Shown here one piece after another: positions 9,001 to 17,516 of a DNA stretch of 64,000 bases. Both the position numbers and the translations under genes were made by a program. How positions within the stretch are numbered: the first letter of the stretch is position 1; each line of letters opens with the position of its first letter. The DNA comes from Rodentibacter abscessus (GTDB taxonomy: Bacteria > Pseudomonadota > Gammaproteobacteria > Enterobacterales > Pasteurellaceae), in the NCBI RefSeq assembly GCF_047160095.1, contig NZ_AP038785.1, forward strand, positions 1,984,001 to 2,048,000, given 5' to 3'. A model generated the notes under the pieces. It was not told where the DNA came from. It worked only from the letters and a program-made list of their open reading frames with translations, and did not search any database.

Positions 9001-9312
9001 ATGTACGCAGTTTTCCAAAGTGGCGGTAAACAACACCGTGTCAGCGAAGGACAAGTTGTTCGTTTAGAAAAACTTGAACTTGCAACTGGCTCAACAGTTG
9101 AGTTTGATTCAGTGTTGATGGTCGTTAATGGTGAAGATGTTAAAATTGGTGCGCCGGTAGTTGCCGGTGCGAAAGTAGTGGCTGAAGTGGTTGCACAAGG
9201 TCGTGGCGAGAAAGTAAAAATCGTTAAATTCCGTCGTCGTAAACACAGCCGTAAACAACAAGGTCATCGTCAGTGGTTCACAGAAGTGAAAATCACTGGG
9301 ATTCAAGCATAA
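9001..9312 (+). CDS. rplU: 50S ribosomal protein L21
   Basis: A 103-residue ribosomal protein beginning MYAVFQSGGKQHRV, the standard L21 N terminus and the standard family length. The reading frame is open upstream but the family alignment and the AGCGGAG ribosome site just before 9001 fix the start there. The motif KFRRRKHSRKQQGHRQ is the usual rRNA-binding tail. It is followed after 20 bases by rpmA in the classic operon. Confidence 0.98.
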   Translation: MYAVFQSGGKQHRVSEGQVVRLEKLELATGSTVEFDSVLMVVNGEDVKIGAPVVAGAKVVAEVVAQGRGEKVKIVKFRRRKHSRKQQGHRQWFTEVKITGIQA

Positions 9313-9332
9313 TTTCAGAGGAGATCAAGTAG

Positions 9333-9590
9333 ATGGCAACTAAAAAAGCTGGTGGTTCAACTCGTAACGGTCGCGATTCTGAAGCTAAACGCCTTGGTGT
9401 TAAACGTTTCGGTGGCGAGTCTGTATTAGCTGGTAGCATTATTGTTCGTCAACGTGGTACTAAATTCCACGCTGGAAGCAATGTAGGTATGGGTAAAGAT
9501 CACACCCTATTTGCAACGGCGGACGGTAAAGTTAAATTTGAAGTAAAAGGTGAAAAAAGCCGTAAATACGTAAGTATTATTACTGAGTAA
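9333..9590 (+). CDS. rpmA: 50S ribosomal protein L27
   Basis: An 85-residue protein beginning MATKKAGGSTRNGRDS, the canonical L27 N terminus that reaches the peptidyl transferase centre. Length equals the E. coli protein. An AGGAG ribosome site (gaggagatca) lies upstream. It is the second gene of the rplU operon and is followed by a terminator. Confidence 0.98.
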   Translation: MATKKAGGSTRNGRDSEAKRLGVKRFGGESVLAGSIIVRQRGTKFHAGSNVGMGKDHTLFATADGKVKFEVKGEKSRKYVSIITE

Positions 9591-9609
9591 TTTAAAACCT
9601 ATTTGAGTG

Positions 9610-9648
9610 AAACGCCCTACAAATTTTGTGGGGCGTTTTATTTTTTTG
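9610..9648 (+). terminator. Rho-independent terminator after rpmA
   Basis: Stem aaacgccc (9610-9617) pairs with gggcgttt (9631-9638), extended by an inner tacaaa/ttttgt pairing, and is followed by a long T-run. Confidence 0.88.
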
Positions 9649-9745
9649 GATCATTCTTGCGTTCTGCAGCTTTAGGATCTAATGTATAACCATTTGCAAT
9701 TCGCATAAACTTATTGTGAATAGCAGCAAACACAAGGAAGAAAGT

Positions 9746-10669
9746 ATGAAACAGCAACCATTATTAGGCTTCATTTTTGCTTTAATTACCGTGATGGCAT
9801 GGGGATCTTTGCCTTTAGCACTGAAACAGGTTCTTTCGGCGATGAGCGCACAGACTATTGTTTGGTATCGTTTTGTTGTTGCAACTCTTGCATTGTTGTT
9901 ATTGCTTGCTTATAAAAAGAAATTGCCGGAATTAGCTAAAATCGGTCAATATGGCTGGCTGGTCATTATCGGTGTGCTAGGGCTTGCAGGAAATTTTTTA
10001 TTATTTAGCAGTTCGCTTAATTATATCGATCCCTCGGTTGCACAAATTTTCATTCATTTGTCCTCCTTTGGAATGCTGGTTTGTGGTGTCTTTATTTTCA
10101 AAGAAAAACTAGGATTGCACCAAAAGATCGGGATCTTGCTTTTATTAATCGGTTTAGGGCTGTTCTTTAATGATCGTTTCGATGTATTCAATGGGCTGAA
10201 CCGATATTCCATCGGTGTAATATTAAGTGTCAGTGCGGCCTTAGTGTGGGTTGCATATGGTATGGCGCAAAAATTAATGTTACGCAAATTTAGCTCACAG
10301 CAAATCTTATTAATGATGTATTTCGGTTGCGCTATCGTGTTCACTCCAATGGCTGAATTTTCACAAGTACAAGCATTAACCCCTTTTGCATTTGCCTGTT
10401 TTATTTATTGCTGCTTGAATACCCTAATTGGCTATGGAGCTTATGCTGAAGCGTTGAATCGCTGGGATGTCTCAAAAGTGAGCGTGGTGGTAACACTTGT
10501 ACCGCTTTTCACGATTTTATTTTCTCATCTTGCACATTTTTTTAGCCCCGAGTATTTTGCCGTACCTGAATTAAATACTGTTAGCTATATTGGGGCGTTT
10601 ATTGTAGTATGCGGGGCAATTTTATCCGCAATTGGACATAAATTATTATCATCGCGCAATGTGAAATAG
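9746..10669 (+). CDS. EamA-type drug/metabolite (DMT) transporter
   Basis: A 307-residue inner-membrane protein with ten hydrophobic helices in two EamA repeats. The start at 9746 (MKQQPLLGFIFALITVMAWG) is chosen because AGGAAG lies at 9735-9740; an upstream in-frame GTG at 9716 would add ten polar residues without a ribosome site. The substrate is unknown; family members export or import amino acids and other small metabolites. It sits between rpmA and obgE, the same position as the homologue in H. influenzae. Confidence 0.88.
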   Translation: MKQQPLLGFIFALITVMAWGSLPLALKQVLSAMSAQTIVWYRFVVATLALLLLLAYKKKLPELAKIGQYGWLVIIGVLGLAGNFLLFSSSLNYIDPSVAQIFIHLSSFGMLVCGVFIFKEKLGLHQKIGILLLLIGLGLFFNDRFDVFNGLNRYSIGVILSVSAALVWVAYGMAQKLMLRKFSSQQILLMMYFGCAIVFTPMAEFSQVQALTPFAFACFIYCCLNTLIGYGAYAEALNRWDVSKVSVVVTLVPLFTILFSHLAHFFSPEYFAVPELNTVSYIGAFIVVCGAILSAIGHKLLSSRNVK

Positions 10670-10702
10670 CATAAAAGTGCGGTTCGATTTTGGAGAATTT
10701 TA

Positions 10703-11875
10703 ATGAAATTTATTGATGAATCCCTCATTCGTGTAGAAGCCGGAGATGGCGGAAACGGTTGTGTAAGCTTTCGCCGTGAAAAATTTATTCCAAAGGGAGG
10801 GCCTGACGGCGGAGACGGAGGAGATGGCGGAGATGTCTATTTAATAGCGGATGAAAATCTCAACACATTGATTGACTACCGTTTTAACAAACGTTTTGCT
10901 GCCGAACGTGGTGAGAACGGACGTAGTTCTGATTGTACAGGTCGCCGTGGTAAAGATATTATTTTGCAAGTGCCGGTTGGAACAAGAGCGATTGATAACG
11001 ATACCAAAGAAATTTTAGGTGATTTAATTAAACACGGACAAAAAATGCTAGTGGCAAAAGGGGGATACCATGGTTTGGGCAATACCCGCTTTAAATCCTC
11101 CGTAAACCGTGCACCACGGCAAAAAACCATGGGCACACCGGGTGAAAAACGTGATTTGTTGTTAGAATTAATGTTACTTGCCGATGTAGGGATGCTTGGA
11201 TTACCGAATGCCGGAAAATCCACGTTTATTCGAGCTATTTCAGCGGCGAAACCTAAAGTAGCGGATTATCCGTTTACAACTTTAGTGCCAAGCTTAGGCG
11301 TGGTGAAGGTGGATGAGGCACACAGTTTTGTGGTTGCCGATATTCCCGGTTTAATTGAAGGAGCGGCAGATGGTGCCGGCTTAGGTATTCGTTTCTTGAA
11401 ACACTTAGAACGTTGCCGCGTATTAATTCACCTTGTGGATATTCAACCGATTGATGATTCTGATCCGGCAGATAATATCGCTATTATTGAATCAGAACTA
11501 TTTCAATATAGCGAGAAATTGGCTGAAAAACCGCGTTGGTTGGTATTCAATAAAATTGACACGATGAGCGATGAAGAAGCCGATGAGCGGGCTAAAGAAA
11601 TCGCTGAAAGCTTAGGTTGGAATGAGGATTACTACCTTATTTCTGCCGCAACAGGTAAAAATGTACCGGTATTATGTCGCGATATTATGGATTTTATTGA
11701 AGCGCACCCACGTGAAATGGAGGAGCAACAGGTTTCACCGGAAGAAGTGAAATTCAAGTGGGAAGATTATCACCAAGAACAATTGGCAGAACATCAATTC
11801 GATGACGAAGATGATTGGGATGACGATTGGACAGAGGAAGATGATGAGGAAATAGAATTTATTTATAAGCCATAA
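10703..11875 (+). CDS. obgE: Obg family GTPase ObgE/CgtA
   Basis: A 390-residue ribosome-associated GTPase involved in 50S assembly and the stress response. The N-terminal Obg domain (1-158) has the glycine-rich repeats GDGGNGCVSF and GGDGGDGGD; the G domain shows GLPNAGKST (G1), DIPGLIEG (G3) and NKID (G4). The C-terminal 40 residues are strongly acidic, as in E. coli. A TTGGAGAA ribosome site precedes the ATG. It converges on smpB across a shared terminator. Confidence 0.97.
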   Translation: MKFIDESLIRVEAGDGGNGCVSFRREKFIPKGGPDGGDGGDGGDVYLIADENLNTLIDYRFNKRFAAERGENGRSSDCTGRRGKDIILQVPVGTRAIDNDTKEILGDLIKHGQKMLVAKGGYHGLGNTRFKSSVNRAPRQKTMGTPGEKRDLLLELMLLADVGMLGLPNAGKSTFIRAISAAKPKVADYPFTTLVPSLGVVKVDEAHSFVVADIPGLIEGAADGAGLGIRFLKHLERCRVLIHLVDIQPIDDSDPADNIAIIESELFQYSEKLAEKPRWLVFNKIDTMSDEEADERAKEIAESLGWNEDYYLISAATGKNVPVLCRDIMDFIEAHPREMEEQQVSPEEVKFKWEDYHQEQLAEHQFDDEDDWDDDWTEEDDEEIEFIYKP

Positions 11876-11886
11876 TCCTTTCTAAC

Positions 11887-11928
11887 AAAAGTGCGGTCAG
11901 ATTTTAGTATAAATCCGACCGCACTTTT
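11887..11928. terminator. Bidirectional terminator made of two inverted DNA uptake signals
   Basis: An 18-bp stem with one mismatch (11887-11904 and 11911-11928) has the six-base loop tagtat. Each arm is an uptake signal (aagtgcggt 11889-11897, accgcactt 11918-11926). It lies between convergent obgE and smpB with T-runs on both strands, the typical Pasteurellaceae paired-signal terminator. Confidence 0.9.
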
Positions 11929-11939
11929 TCTTCTTGGAA

Positions 11940-12422
11940 TTATCCACGACGTGCATTTTTCATAATGCGTTCTTTCGCCACTTTCCATTCACGATCTTTA
12001 ATATCATCTCGTTTGTCGTGTTGTTTTTTACCTTTTGCCAAGCCCACTTTAATTTTTGCCCAAGCACCTTTCCAATAAAGCGCGAGCGCCACAATGGTAA
12101 AACCGTCTCGACTTGATTTGCCGAAAAGGGATTCTAATTCCCGCTTATTCAATAATAATTTACGGGTGCGGGTGGGATCGCACACAACGTGTGTTGAGGC
12201 TAAACTTAACGGTTGAATTGTTGCACCGAATAAATAGGCTTCTCCGTTTTTAAAGATAATATAGCTATCACTAATATTGGTTTTGCCTGCACGCATAGAT
12301 TTTACTTCCCAACCTTGCAGTTCAAGTCCCGCCTCTATTTCATCTTCAATAAAATAATCATGTCGGGCTCGTTTATTCAAAGCGATAGTGTTTGAACCCG
12401 GTTTGAGTTTTTTCTTTGTCAT
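11940..12422 (-). CDS. smpB: SsrA (tmRNA)-binding protein SmpB
   Basis: A 160-residue protein required for tmRNA-mediated rescue of stalled ribosomes. It begins MTKKKLKPGSNTIALNKRARHDY, where NKRARHDYFI is the conserved SmpB core, and ends in a basic tail. The start at 12422 gives the family length (E. coli 160); the open frame upstream adds a non-conserved leader and is not used. No ssrA gene is visible in this window. Confidence 0.97.
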   Translation of the reverse strand: MTKKKLKPGSNTIALNKRARHDYFIEDEIEAGLELQGWEVKSMRAGKTNISDSYIIFKNGEAYLFGATIQPLSLASTHVVCDPTRTRKLLLNKRELESLFGKSSRDGFTIVALALYWKGAWAKIKVGLAKGKKQHDKRDDIKDREWKVAKERIMKNARRG

Positions 12423-12499
12423 AATTTTCTCTGTTTTTAAATTTTTGCCGATTTTACCGAATATGTGCTTTGATCGCAAAATTGAGGCAAATAAAGAAA

Positions 12500-12528
12500 A
12501 AATAAAGGGCCGGATATTCAGCCCTTTT
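12500..12528 (-). terminator. Terminator after arcA
   Basis: Stem aaagggc (12504-12510) pairs with gccctttt (12521-12528) around a ten-base loop; on the minus strand a T-rich run (attttttc) follows. Confidence 0.7.
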
Positions 12529-12546
12529 AGATTTTATAGGATTTTT

Positions 12547-13263
12547 TTATGATTCCAGTTCACCGCAAAAACGATAACCTTCTCCGTGAACCGTTGCAAT
12601 TATTTCCGGCGTGTTAGGATGATCTTCGAAATGTTTACGAATACGGCGAATGGTTACATCCACCGTGCGATCTTGCGGTTTTAGTTCACGACCGGTCATT
12701 CTTTTTAGTAATTCTTCACGGGTTTGTAATTTTCCCGGATTTTCACAGAAATGCACCATTGCACGAAATTCACTGCGCGGAAGTTTGAATTCTTCCCCCT
12801 CAGGAGTAATTAAATTATGGCTATTCAAATCTAGCGTCCAGCCGTTGAAACGATAAAAATCACGTTCGTGACCAATGTTTTCTTTTTCGTGTTGTAACAT
12901 TGTGCGATGTAATAAATTGCGTGCGCGAATAGTTAATTCTCGAGGGTTAAACGGCTTGGTAAGGTAATCGTCCGCACCGATTTCTAAGCCTAAAATTTTA
13001 TCAACTTCATTATCTCGTCCCGTTAGAAAAATAAGCGGTAGATTGGCATATTCACGTAATTCCCGCGCTAATAAAAGCCCATTTTTACCCGGAAGATTAA
13101 TGTCCATTACGACAAGATTAACAGCATTATCGTTCAAAATTTGATGCATTTCCGTGCCGTCTTGCGCTTCAAGAACGGTATAGCCTTCCCCTTCAAAAAT
13201 GCCTTTTAATATATTACGGGTAACGGCTTCATCTTCAACAATGAGAATTTGTGGTGCTGCCAT
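12547..13263 (-). CDS. arcA: Response regulator ArcA of the aerobic respiration control system
   Basis: A 238-residue OmpR-type response regulator, nearly collinear with E. coli ArcA. The receiver has the phosphoacceptor Asp at residue 54 (VVMDINLPG) and the switch Lys in LTKPFNPRELT; the winged helix is recognisable from GRELKPQDRTVDVTIRRIRKH-type sequence near residue 200. ArcA is phosphorylated by ArcB under low oxygen and represses aerobic respiration. It is divergent from dsbD across a region holding an FNR-like dyad (13368-13381), which may explain its own regulation. Confidence 0.98.
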   Translation of the reverse strand: MAAPQILIVEDEAVTRNILKGIFEGEGYTVLEAQDGTEMHQILNDNAVNLVVMDINLPGKNGLLLARELREYANLPLIFLTGRDNEVDKILGLEIGADDYLTKPFNPRELTIRARNLLHRTMLQHEKENIGHERDFYRFNGWTLDLNSHNLITPEGEEFKLPRSEFRAMVHFCENPGKLQTREELLKRMTGRELKPQDRTVDVTIRRIRKHFEDHPNTPEIIATVHGEGYRFCGELES

Positions 13264-13367
13264 TTTCCAATCCTTTTACTTACTTCGGTAACAACGGATA
13301 TTTTAGCTTTGTAACATAGTTGCAACAATGGAAAAGTATAATTATTTCCGAGATCTTTCCATTTTTT

Positions 13368-13381
13368 ATGATCTAAATCAT
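13368..13381. promoter_or_regulatory. FNR-like dyad between arcA and dsbD
   Basis: ATGAT-CTAA-ATCAT is a perfect palindrome that matches the FNR consensus (TTGAT-N4-ATCAA) at eight of ten positions. It lies about 105 bases upstream of arcA and 64 bases upstream of dsbD. E. coli arcA is known to be FNR-activated; here the link is inferred from sequence only. Confidence 0.5.
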
Positions 13382-13444
13382 ACTTTTGGGTTTTTGATTT
13401 GCTTTGTGTTAAGATCCCACCACGAAAACTCATCTCCTTAATCT

Positions 13445-15184
13445 ATGAAAAATTATCTTCTTTTTTTTAGCCTCATATTGACCGCACTTTCTAGCCAAGC
13501 AGGGTTATTTGATAACAAATCTTCTTTTTTAAACGTCGATGAAGCCTTTCCGCTTTCTGCTGAAATTTCTACCGATAAAACGCAGCTTCATATTCGTTGG
13601 GATACGGTAAAAGGTTATTATCTTTACCAAGATAAGATTGAGGCAAGAAAAGAGGGGGAATCTCAATTACTTTTCGTAAATTTCGGTCAGCAATCGGAGA
13701 CTCATCAAGATCCTTATTTTGGTGAAGTAAAAGTATTTACTCAACCTTTAGACGCTTATTTTTCCGGGAAGGAATTTGCTGCGGATCAGCATATAGAGAT
13801 TTCTTACCAAGGCTGTACCGAGGGATTCTGCTATCCTCCTGAAACGAAATTTCTGCGCGTTGCTGATTTACCGATTGCTGATTTTGAAGAAAAAATAGTG
13901 AAAAAAACAACCGCACTTCAGGCAGAACAAGATCGTTTGGCGGAAGGATTATTCAAAAGTAAATATGCGGTATTGGGCTTTTTCTTGTTGGGGTTAGGGC
14001 TTGCTTTCACACCTTGCGTGTTGCCAATGCTGCCATTGCTCTCTGCGATTGTTATCGGGCAGCAAAATCGTCCGAATATGGTGCGTGCTTTTTCTTTAAG
14101 TTTCCTTTATGTGCAAGGTATGGCATTGACTTACACCTTACTGGGACTGGCTGTCGCCGCAATCGGTTTACCTTTTCAAATTGCGCTGCAACACCCTTAT
14201 GTAATGATTGCGCTTTCTCTCTTATTTGCGCTTTTGGCGTTGTCGATGTTCGGCGTATTTACTTTACAACTTCCCGCTTCTTTGCAAACCAAATTAAATG
14301 CCTTAAGCCAAAAACAGAGCTCAGGTGCTTTCGGCGGGGCGTTTTTAATGGGAATGATTGCAGGACTCGTCGCTTCACCTTGTACTTCAGCCCCGCTTTC
14401 CGGTGCATTGTTATATGTAGCGCAAAGCGGCGATTTGGTTACCGGTGCGCTCACCTTGTATTTACTCGCCTTAGGGATGGGGATTCCGTTAATGTTAATT
14501 ACGTTATTCGGAAACAAAATTTTACCGAAATCAGGGGCGTGGATGAACACGGTTAAACAAAGTTTCGGTTTTGTTATGTTAGCTTTACCGGTATTCTTGC
14601 TTTCACGTATTTTGCCGGAAGTTTGGGAGCCACGCCTATGGGCATTATTAGCAACGGCTTTCTTCATCTGGTTCGCCTTACAAATGCCAAAAAGCGGTAT
14701 GGGTTATGTGATGAAAATTTTCGCTTTTGGTTGTGCGATGATCGCCGTTCAACCGTTACAAAACTTCGTGTGGCAGAACCAATCCGGCGCACAAAGTGCG
14801 GTCAATAATACGGAAGTTTCGCAGGTTAAATTTCAGCGTATCCAAAATTTACAAGAATTAGATGAAGTGCTTTCACAGAATCCTCATTCGATTGCGATGT
14901 TAGATTTGTATGCAGATTGGTGCGTGGCCTGTAAAGAATTTGAAAAATACACTTTTAGTGATGAAAAGGTGCAAAATGCTTTCGGAAACCTTTTATTACT
15001 GCAAGTGGATATGACAAAAAATAGCACTGAAAATAAAGCGATAATGGAACGTTATCAGGTTCTTGGTTTGCCAACGATTTTATTTTTAGATCGAATGGGA
15101 AATGAAATTTCAGGTAGTCGGGTTAGCGGTTTTATGGATGCTGAAAACTTTTTAACTTGGATCAATAAATTAAACCTTAAATAA
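13445..15184 (+). CDS. dsbD: Thiol:disulfide interchange protein DsbD
   Basis: A 579-residue inner-membrane reductant shuttle that passes electrons from cytoplasmic thioredoxin to periplasmic DsbC, DsbE/CcmG and others. A signal peptide covers residues 1-19. The periplasmic alpha domain has C124 and C129 (GCTEGFC), the eight-helix beta domain has C191 (FTPCVLPM) and C313 (SPCTSAPL), and the C-terminal thioredoxin domain has WCVAC near residue 495. All six redox cysteines are present. It would support the cytochrome c maturation needed by the Nap system further right. Confidence 0.97.
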   Translation: MKNYLLFFSLILTALSSQAGLFDNKSSFLNVDEAFPLSAEISTDKTQLHIRWDTVKGYYLYQDKIEARKEGESQLLFVNFGQQSETHQDPYFGEVKVFTQPLDAYFSGKEFAADQHIEISYQGCTEGFCYPPETKFLRVADLPIADFEEKIVKKTTALQAEQDRLAEGLFKSKYAVLGFFLLGLGLAFTPCVLPMLPLLSAIVIGQQNRPNMVRAFSLSFLYVQGMALTYTLLGLAVAAIGLPFQIALQHPYVMIALSLLFALLALSMFGVFTLQLPASLQTKLNALSQKQSSGAFGGAFLMGMIAGLVASPCTSAPLSGALLYVAQSGDLVTGALTLYLLALGMGIPLMLITLFGNKILPKSGAWMNTVKQSFGFVMLALPVFLLSRILPEVWEPRLWALLATAFFIWFALQMPKSGMGYVMKIFAFGCAMIAVQPLQNFVWQNQSGAQSAVNNTEVSQVKFQRIQNLQELDEVLSQNPHSIAMLDLYADWCVACKEFEKYTFSDEKVQNAFGNLLLLQVDMTKNSTENKAIMERYQVLGLPTILFLDRMGNEISGSRVSGFMDAENFLTWINKLNLK

Positions 15185-15296
15185 TGATTTTCAACGCAAA
15201 GTAGAAAGTCTTTTTCAAATATTGTTATTGTTTAACCAAATGTTAAGGATTATGATCAATGCGTTTTTTTAACTCTTCTTTTAAAAGGAAAGCATT

Positions 15297-15698
15297 ATGA
15301 ACAATCTTGAAAAATTTCGTCCTTATGGTTTAGCTTTATTGCGTATCGTTGCCGCTTATATGTTTATCTTACACGGCACGGCAAAGTTTTGGGAGTTTCC
15401 TATTTCGATGACCGGCGGTAATGGTGCGGTAGATGCGCCTTTGATGATTGTCGGTGGAATCGTTGAAATCGTAGGTGGTATTTTGGTTCTTTTAGGCTTA
15501 TTTACCCGTCCGGCGGCATTTCTCTTATCCGGTCAAATGGCATACGCTTATTTCTTTATGCATGCAGCGCAAGGGAATTTATTCTTCCCTCTCGCCAATG
15601 GAGGGGAGCTTGCGTTACTTTACTCCGTTGTATTCTTCTATTTTGTTTTTGCGGGCGCAGGGGCCTTTGCATTGGATAACAAATTTAAGAAAAACTAA
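15297..15698 (+). CDS. DoxX family membrane protein
   Basis: A 133-residue protein with four hydrophobic helices; LLRIVAAYMFILHGTAKF and the second-helix GGIVEIVGGILVLLGLFTRP are typical of the DoxX/DoxD family. The start is supported by AAAGGAAAG before the ATG. Function in Gammaproteobacteria is not established; some members associate with thiosulfate or redox metabolism. It is a single-gene unit closed by a terminator. Confidence 0.88.
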   Translation: MNNLEKFRPYGLALLRIVAAYMFILHGTAKFWEFPISMTGGNGAVDAPLMIVGGIVEIVGGILVLLGLFTRPAAFLLSGQMAYAYFFMHAAQGNLFFPLANGGELALLYSVVFFYFVFAGAGAFALDNKFKKN

Positions 15699-15722
15699 TT
15701 TGGTAAAATTTACAATCTTATC

Positions 15723-15746
15723 GCCCACTTTGAGTGGGCTTTTCTT
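15723..15746 (+). terminator. Terminator between the DoxX gene and purH
   Basis: A perfect 7-bp stem (gcccact 15723-15729, agtgggc 15733-15739) with a three-base loop is followed by ttttcttttt. Confidence 0.88.
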
Positions 15747-15766
15747 TTTCAATCTTTTCTATATTT

Positions 15767-15788
15767 ACGCAACCGTTTGCGTTATAAT
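15767..15788 (+). promoter_or_regulatory. PurR operator and -10 element of purH
   Basis: ACGCAACCGTTTGCGT (15767-15782) matches the 16-bp PurR palindrome with a single change from perfect symmetry and abuts a consensus TATAAT (15783-15788). Bound PurR-hypoxanthine would block RNA polymerase directly. This predicts purine repression of the purH unit. Confidence 0.9.
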
Positions 15789-15828
15789 GCGCCCGCTTAT
15801 TTTAATTATTAATCAAGGAAAAAATTTA

Positions 15829-17427
15829 ATGACAGATCGTCCTATTCGTCAGGCTTTATTAAGCGTTTCAGATAAAACAGGAATTGTAGAATTTGCCCAA
15901 GGGTTGGTTCAAAGAGGGGTGAAATTACTTTCTACCGGCGGTACGGCAAAACTCTTAGAACAAAACGGTTTACCGGTTACTGAAGTGTCTGATTATACCG
16001 GTTTCCCTGAAATGATGGACGGTCGTGTAAAAACCTTACATCCTAAAGTTCATGGTGGTATTTTAGGTCGCCGTGGTACGGATGATGCCGTTATGCAACA
16101 ACACGGCATTGACGGTATTGATATGGTGGTAGTGAATTTATATCCTTTTGCCGCAACCGTGGCTAAACCCAATTGCACATTAGAAGATGCGGTGGAAAAT
16201 ATTGATATTGGCGGTCCGACAATGGTGCGTTCTGCGGCGAAAAACCATAAAGATGTTGCGATTGTGGTAAATAATAATGATTTCAACGCAATTCTTGCTG
16301 AAATGGATCAACACCAAAATAGTCTTACTTTAGAAACCCGCTTTGATCTTGCTATTAAAGCCTTTGAACATACTGCTCAATATGATTCAATGATCGCCAA
16401 TTATTTCGGTAAGCTCGTGAAGCCTTATTATACGGCTGACGAAGAAGATGCAAATGCGAAGTGCGGTCAATTTCCACGGACTTTTAATCTTAACTTTATT
16501 CGTAAACAAACGATGCGTTACGGTGAAAATGCTCACCAAAATGCAGCATTTTATGTTGAACAAAATGTACAAGAAGCTTGCGTTTCCACGGCTAAACAAT
16601 TACAAGGTAAAGCCCTTTCTTATAATAATATCGCCGACACTGATGCCGCCCTTGAATGCGTAAAAGAATTTAGCGAACCTGCTTGCGTGATCGTCAAGCA
16701 CGCTAATCCGTGCGGTGTAGCACTGGGTAAAGATATTTTAGAAGCCTATAACCGTGCTTATCAAACCGATCCAACCTCTGCCTTTGGTGGCATTATTGCC
16801 TTTAATCGTGAGTTAGACGAACAAACCGCAAATGAAATTGTAGAACGCCAATTTGTCGAAGTGATTATCGCTCCGAAAGTCAGTAAACAAGCCGCTAATG
16901 TGATTGCGAAAAAGAAAAATGTTCGCTTACTTGAATGCGGCGAATGGCAACAACGTACTCAACGTTTAGATTTTAAACGTGTGAACGGTGGCTTGTTGGT
17001 CCAAGATGCGGATTTAGGCATGGTGGATTTGGGGGACTTAAAAGTTGTCAGCAAACGCCAGCCGACGGAACAGGAATTACAAGACTTATTATTTTGTTGG
17101 AAAGTGGCAAAATTTGTGAAATCTAACGCTATTGTTTATGCCAAAAATAATCAAACTATCGGCATTGGAGCAGGGCAAATGAGCCGTGTTTATTCCGCTA
17201 AAATTGCAGGGATTAAAGCTCAAGACGAAGGCTTAGAAGTGGCTGGCTGTGTAATGGCATCTGATGCGTTTTTCCCATTCCGCGATGGCATTGATGCAGC
17301 AGCGAAGGTCGGTATCCAATGTGTGATTCACCCGGGTGGTTCAATGCGTGATCAAGAAGTGATCGACGCTGCCGATGAGCATAATATGGTAATGGTATTA
17401 ACGGGAATGCGTCATTTCCGTCATTAA
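15829..17427 (+). CDS. purH: Bifunctional AICAR transformylase / IMP cyclohydrolase
   Basis: A 532-residue enzyme for the last two steps of IMP synthesis. The IMP cyclohydrolase domain is N-terminal (MTDRPIRQALLSVSDKTGI) and the AICAR transformylase domain C-terminal, with KHANPCGVA near residue 265 and SDAFFPFRDGID near 480. The reading frame is open upstream, but the start at 15829 has AAGGAAAA before it and fits the family length (E. coli 529). An uptake signal is inside the gene near 16459. Confidence 0.98.
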   Translation: MTDRPIRQALLSVSDKTGIVEFAQGLVQRGVKLLSTGGTAKLLEQNGLPVTEVSDYTGFPEMMDGRVKTLHPKVHGGILGRRGTDDAVMQQHGIDGIDMVVVNLYPFAATVAKPNCTLEDAVENIDIGGPTMVRSAAKNHKDVAIVVNNNDFNAILAEMDQHQNSLTLETRFDLAIKAFEHTAQYDSMIANYFGKLVKPYYTADEEDANAKCGQFPRTFNLNFIRKQTMRYGENAHQNAAFYVEQNVQEACVSTAKQLQGKALSYNNIADTDAALECVKEFSEPACVIVKHANPCGVALGKDILEAYNRAYQTDPTSAFGGIIAFNRELDEQTANEIVERQFVEVIIAPKVSKQAANVIAKKKNVRLLECGEWQQRTQRLDFKRVNGGLLVQDADLGMVDLGDLKVVSKRQPTEQELQDLLFCWKVAKFVKSNAIVYAKNNQTIGIGAGQMSRVYSAKIAGIKAQDEGLEVAGCVMASDAFFPFRDGIDAAAKVGIQCVIHPGGSMRDQEVIDAADEHNMVMVLTGMRHFRH

Positions 17428-17440
17428 TTGGTATAATCAT

Positions 17441-17470
17441 GGGGCAGCATATCTGCCCCTCATTTATTCT
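17441..17470 (+). terminator. Hairpin after purH, probable weak terminator
   Basis: A perfect 7-bp GC-rich stem (ggggcag 17441-17447, ctgcccc 17453-17459) lies 14 bases after the purH stop. The following sequence tcatttattctcttt is only moderately T-rich, so readthrough into the next genes, including purD, is plausible. Confidence 0.55.
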
Positions 17471-17516
17471 CTTTATCTTAAAATTTATTACCAATTATTT
17501 ATTTTAGAGGAATCCA

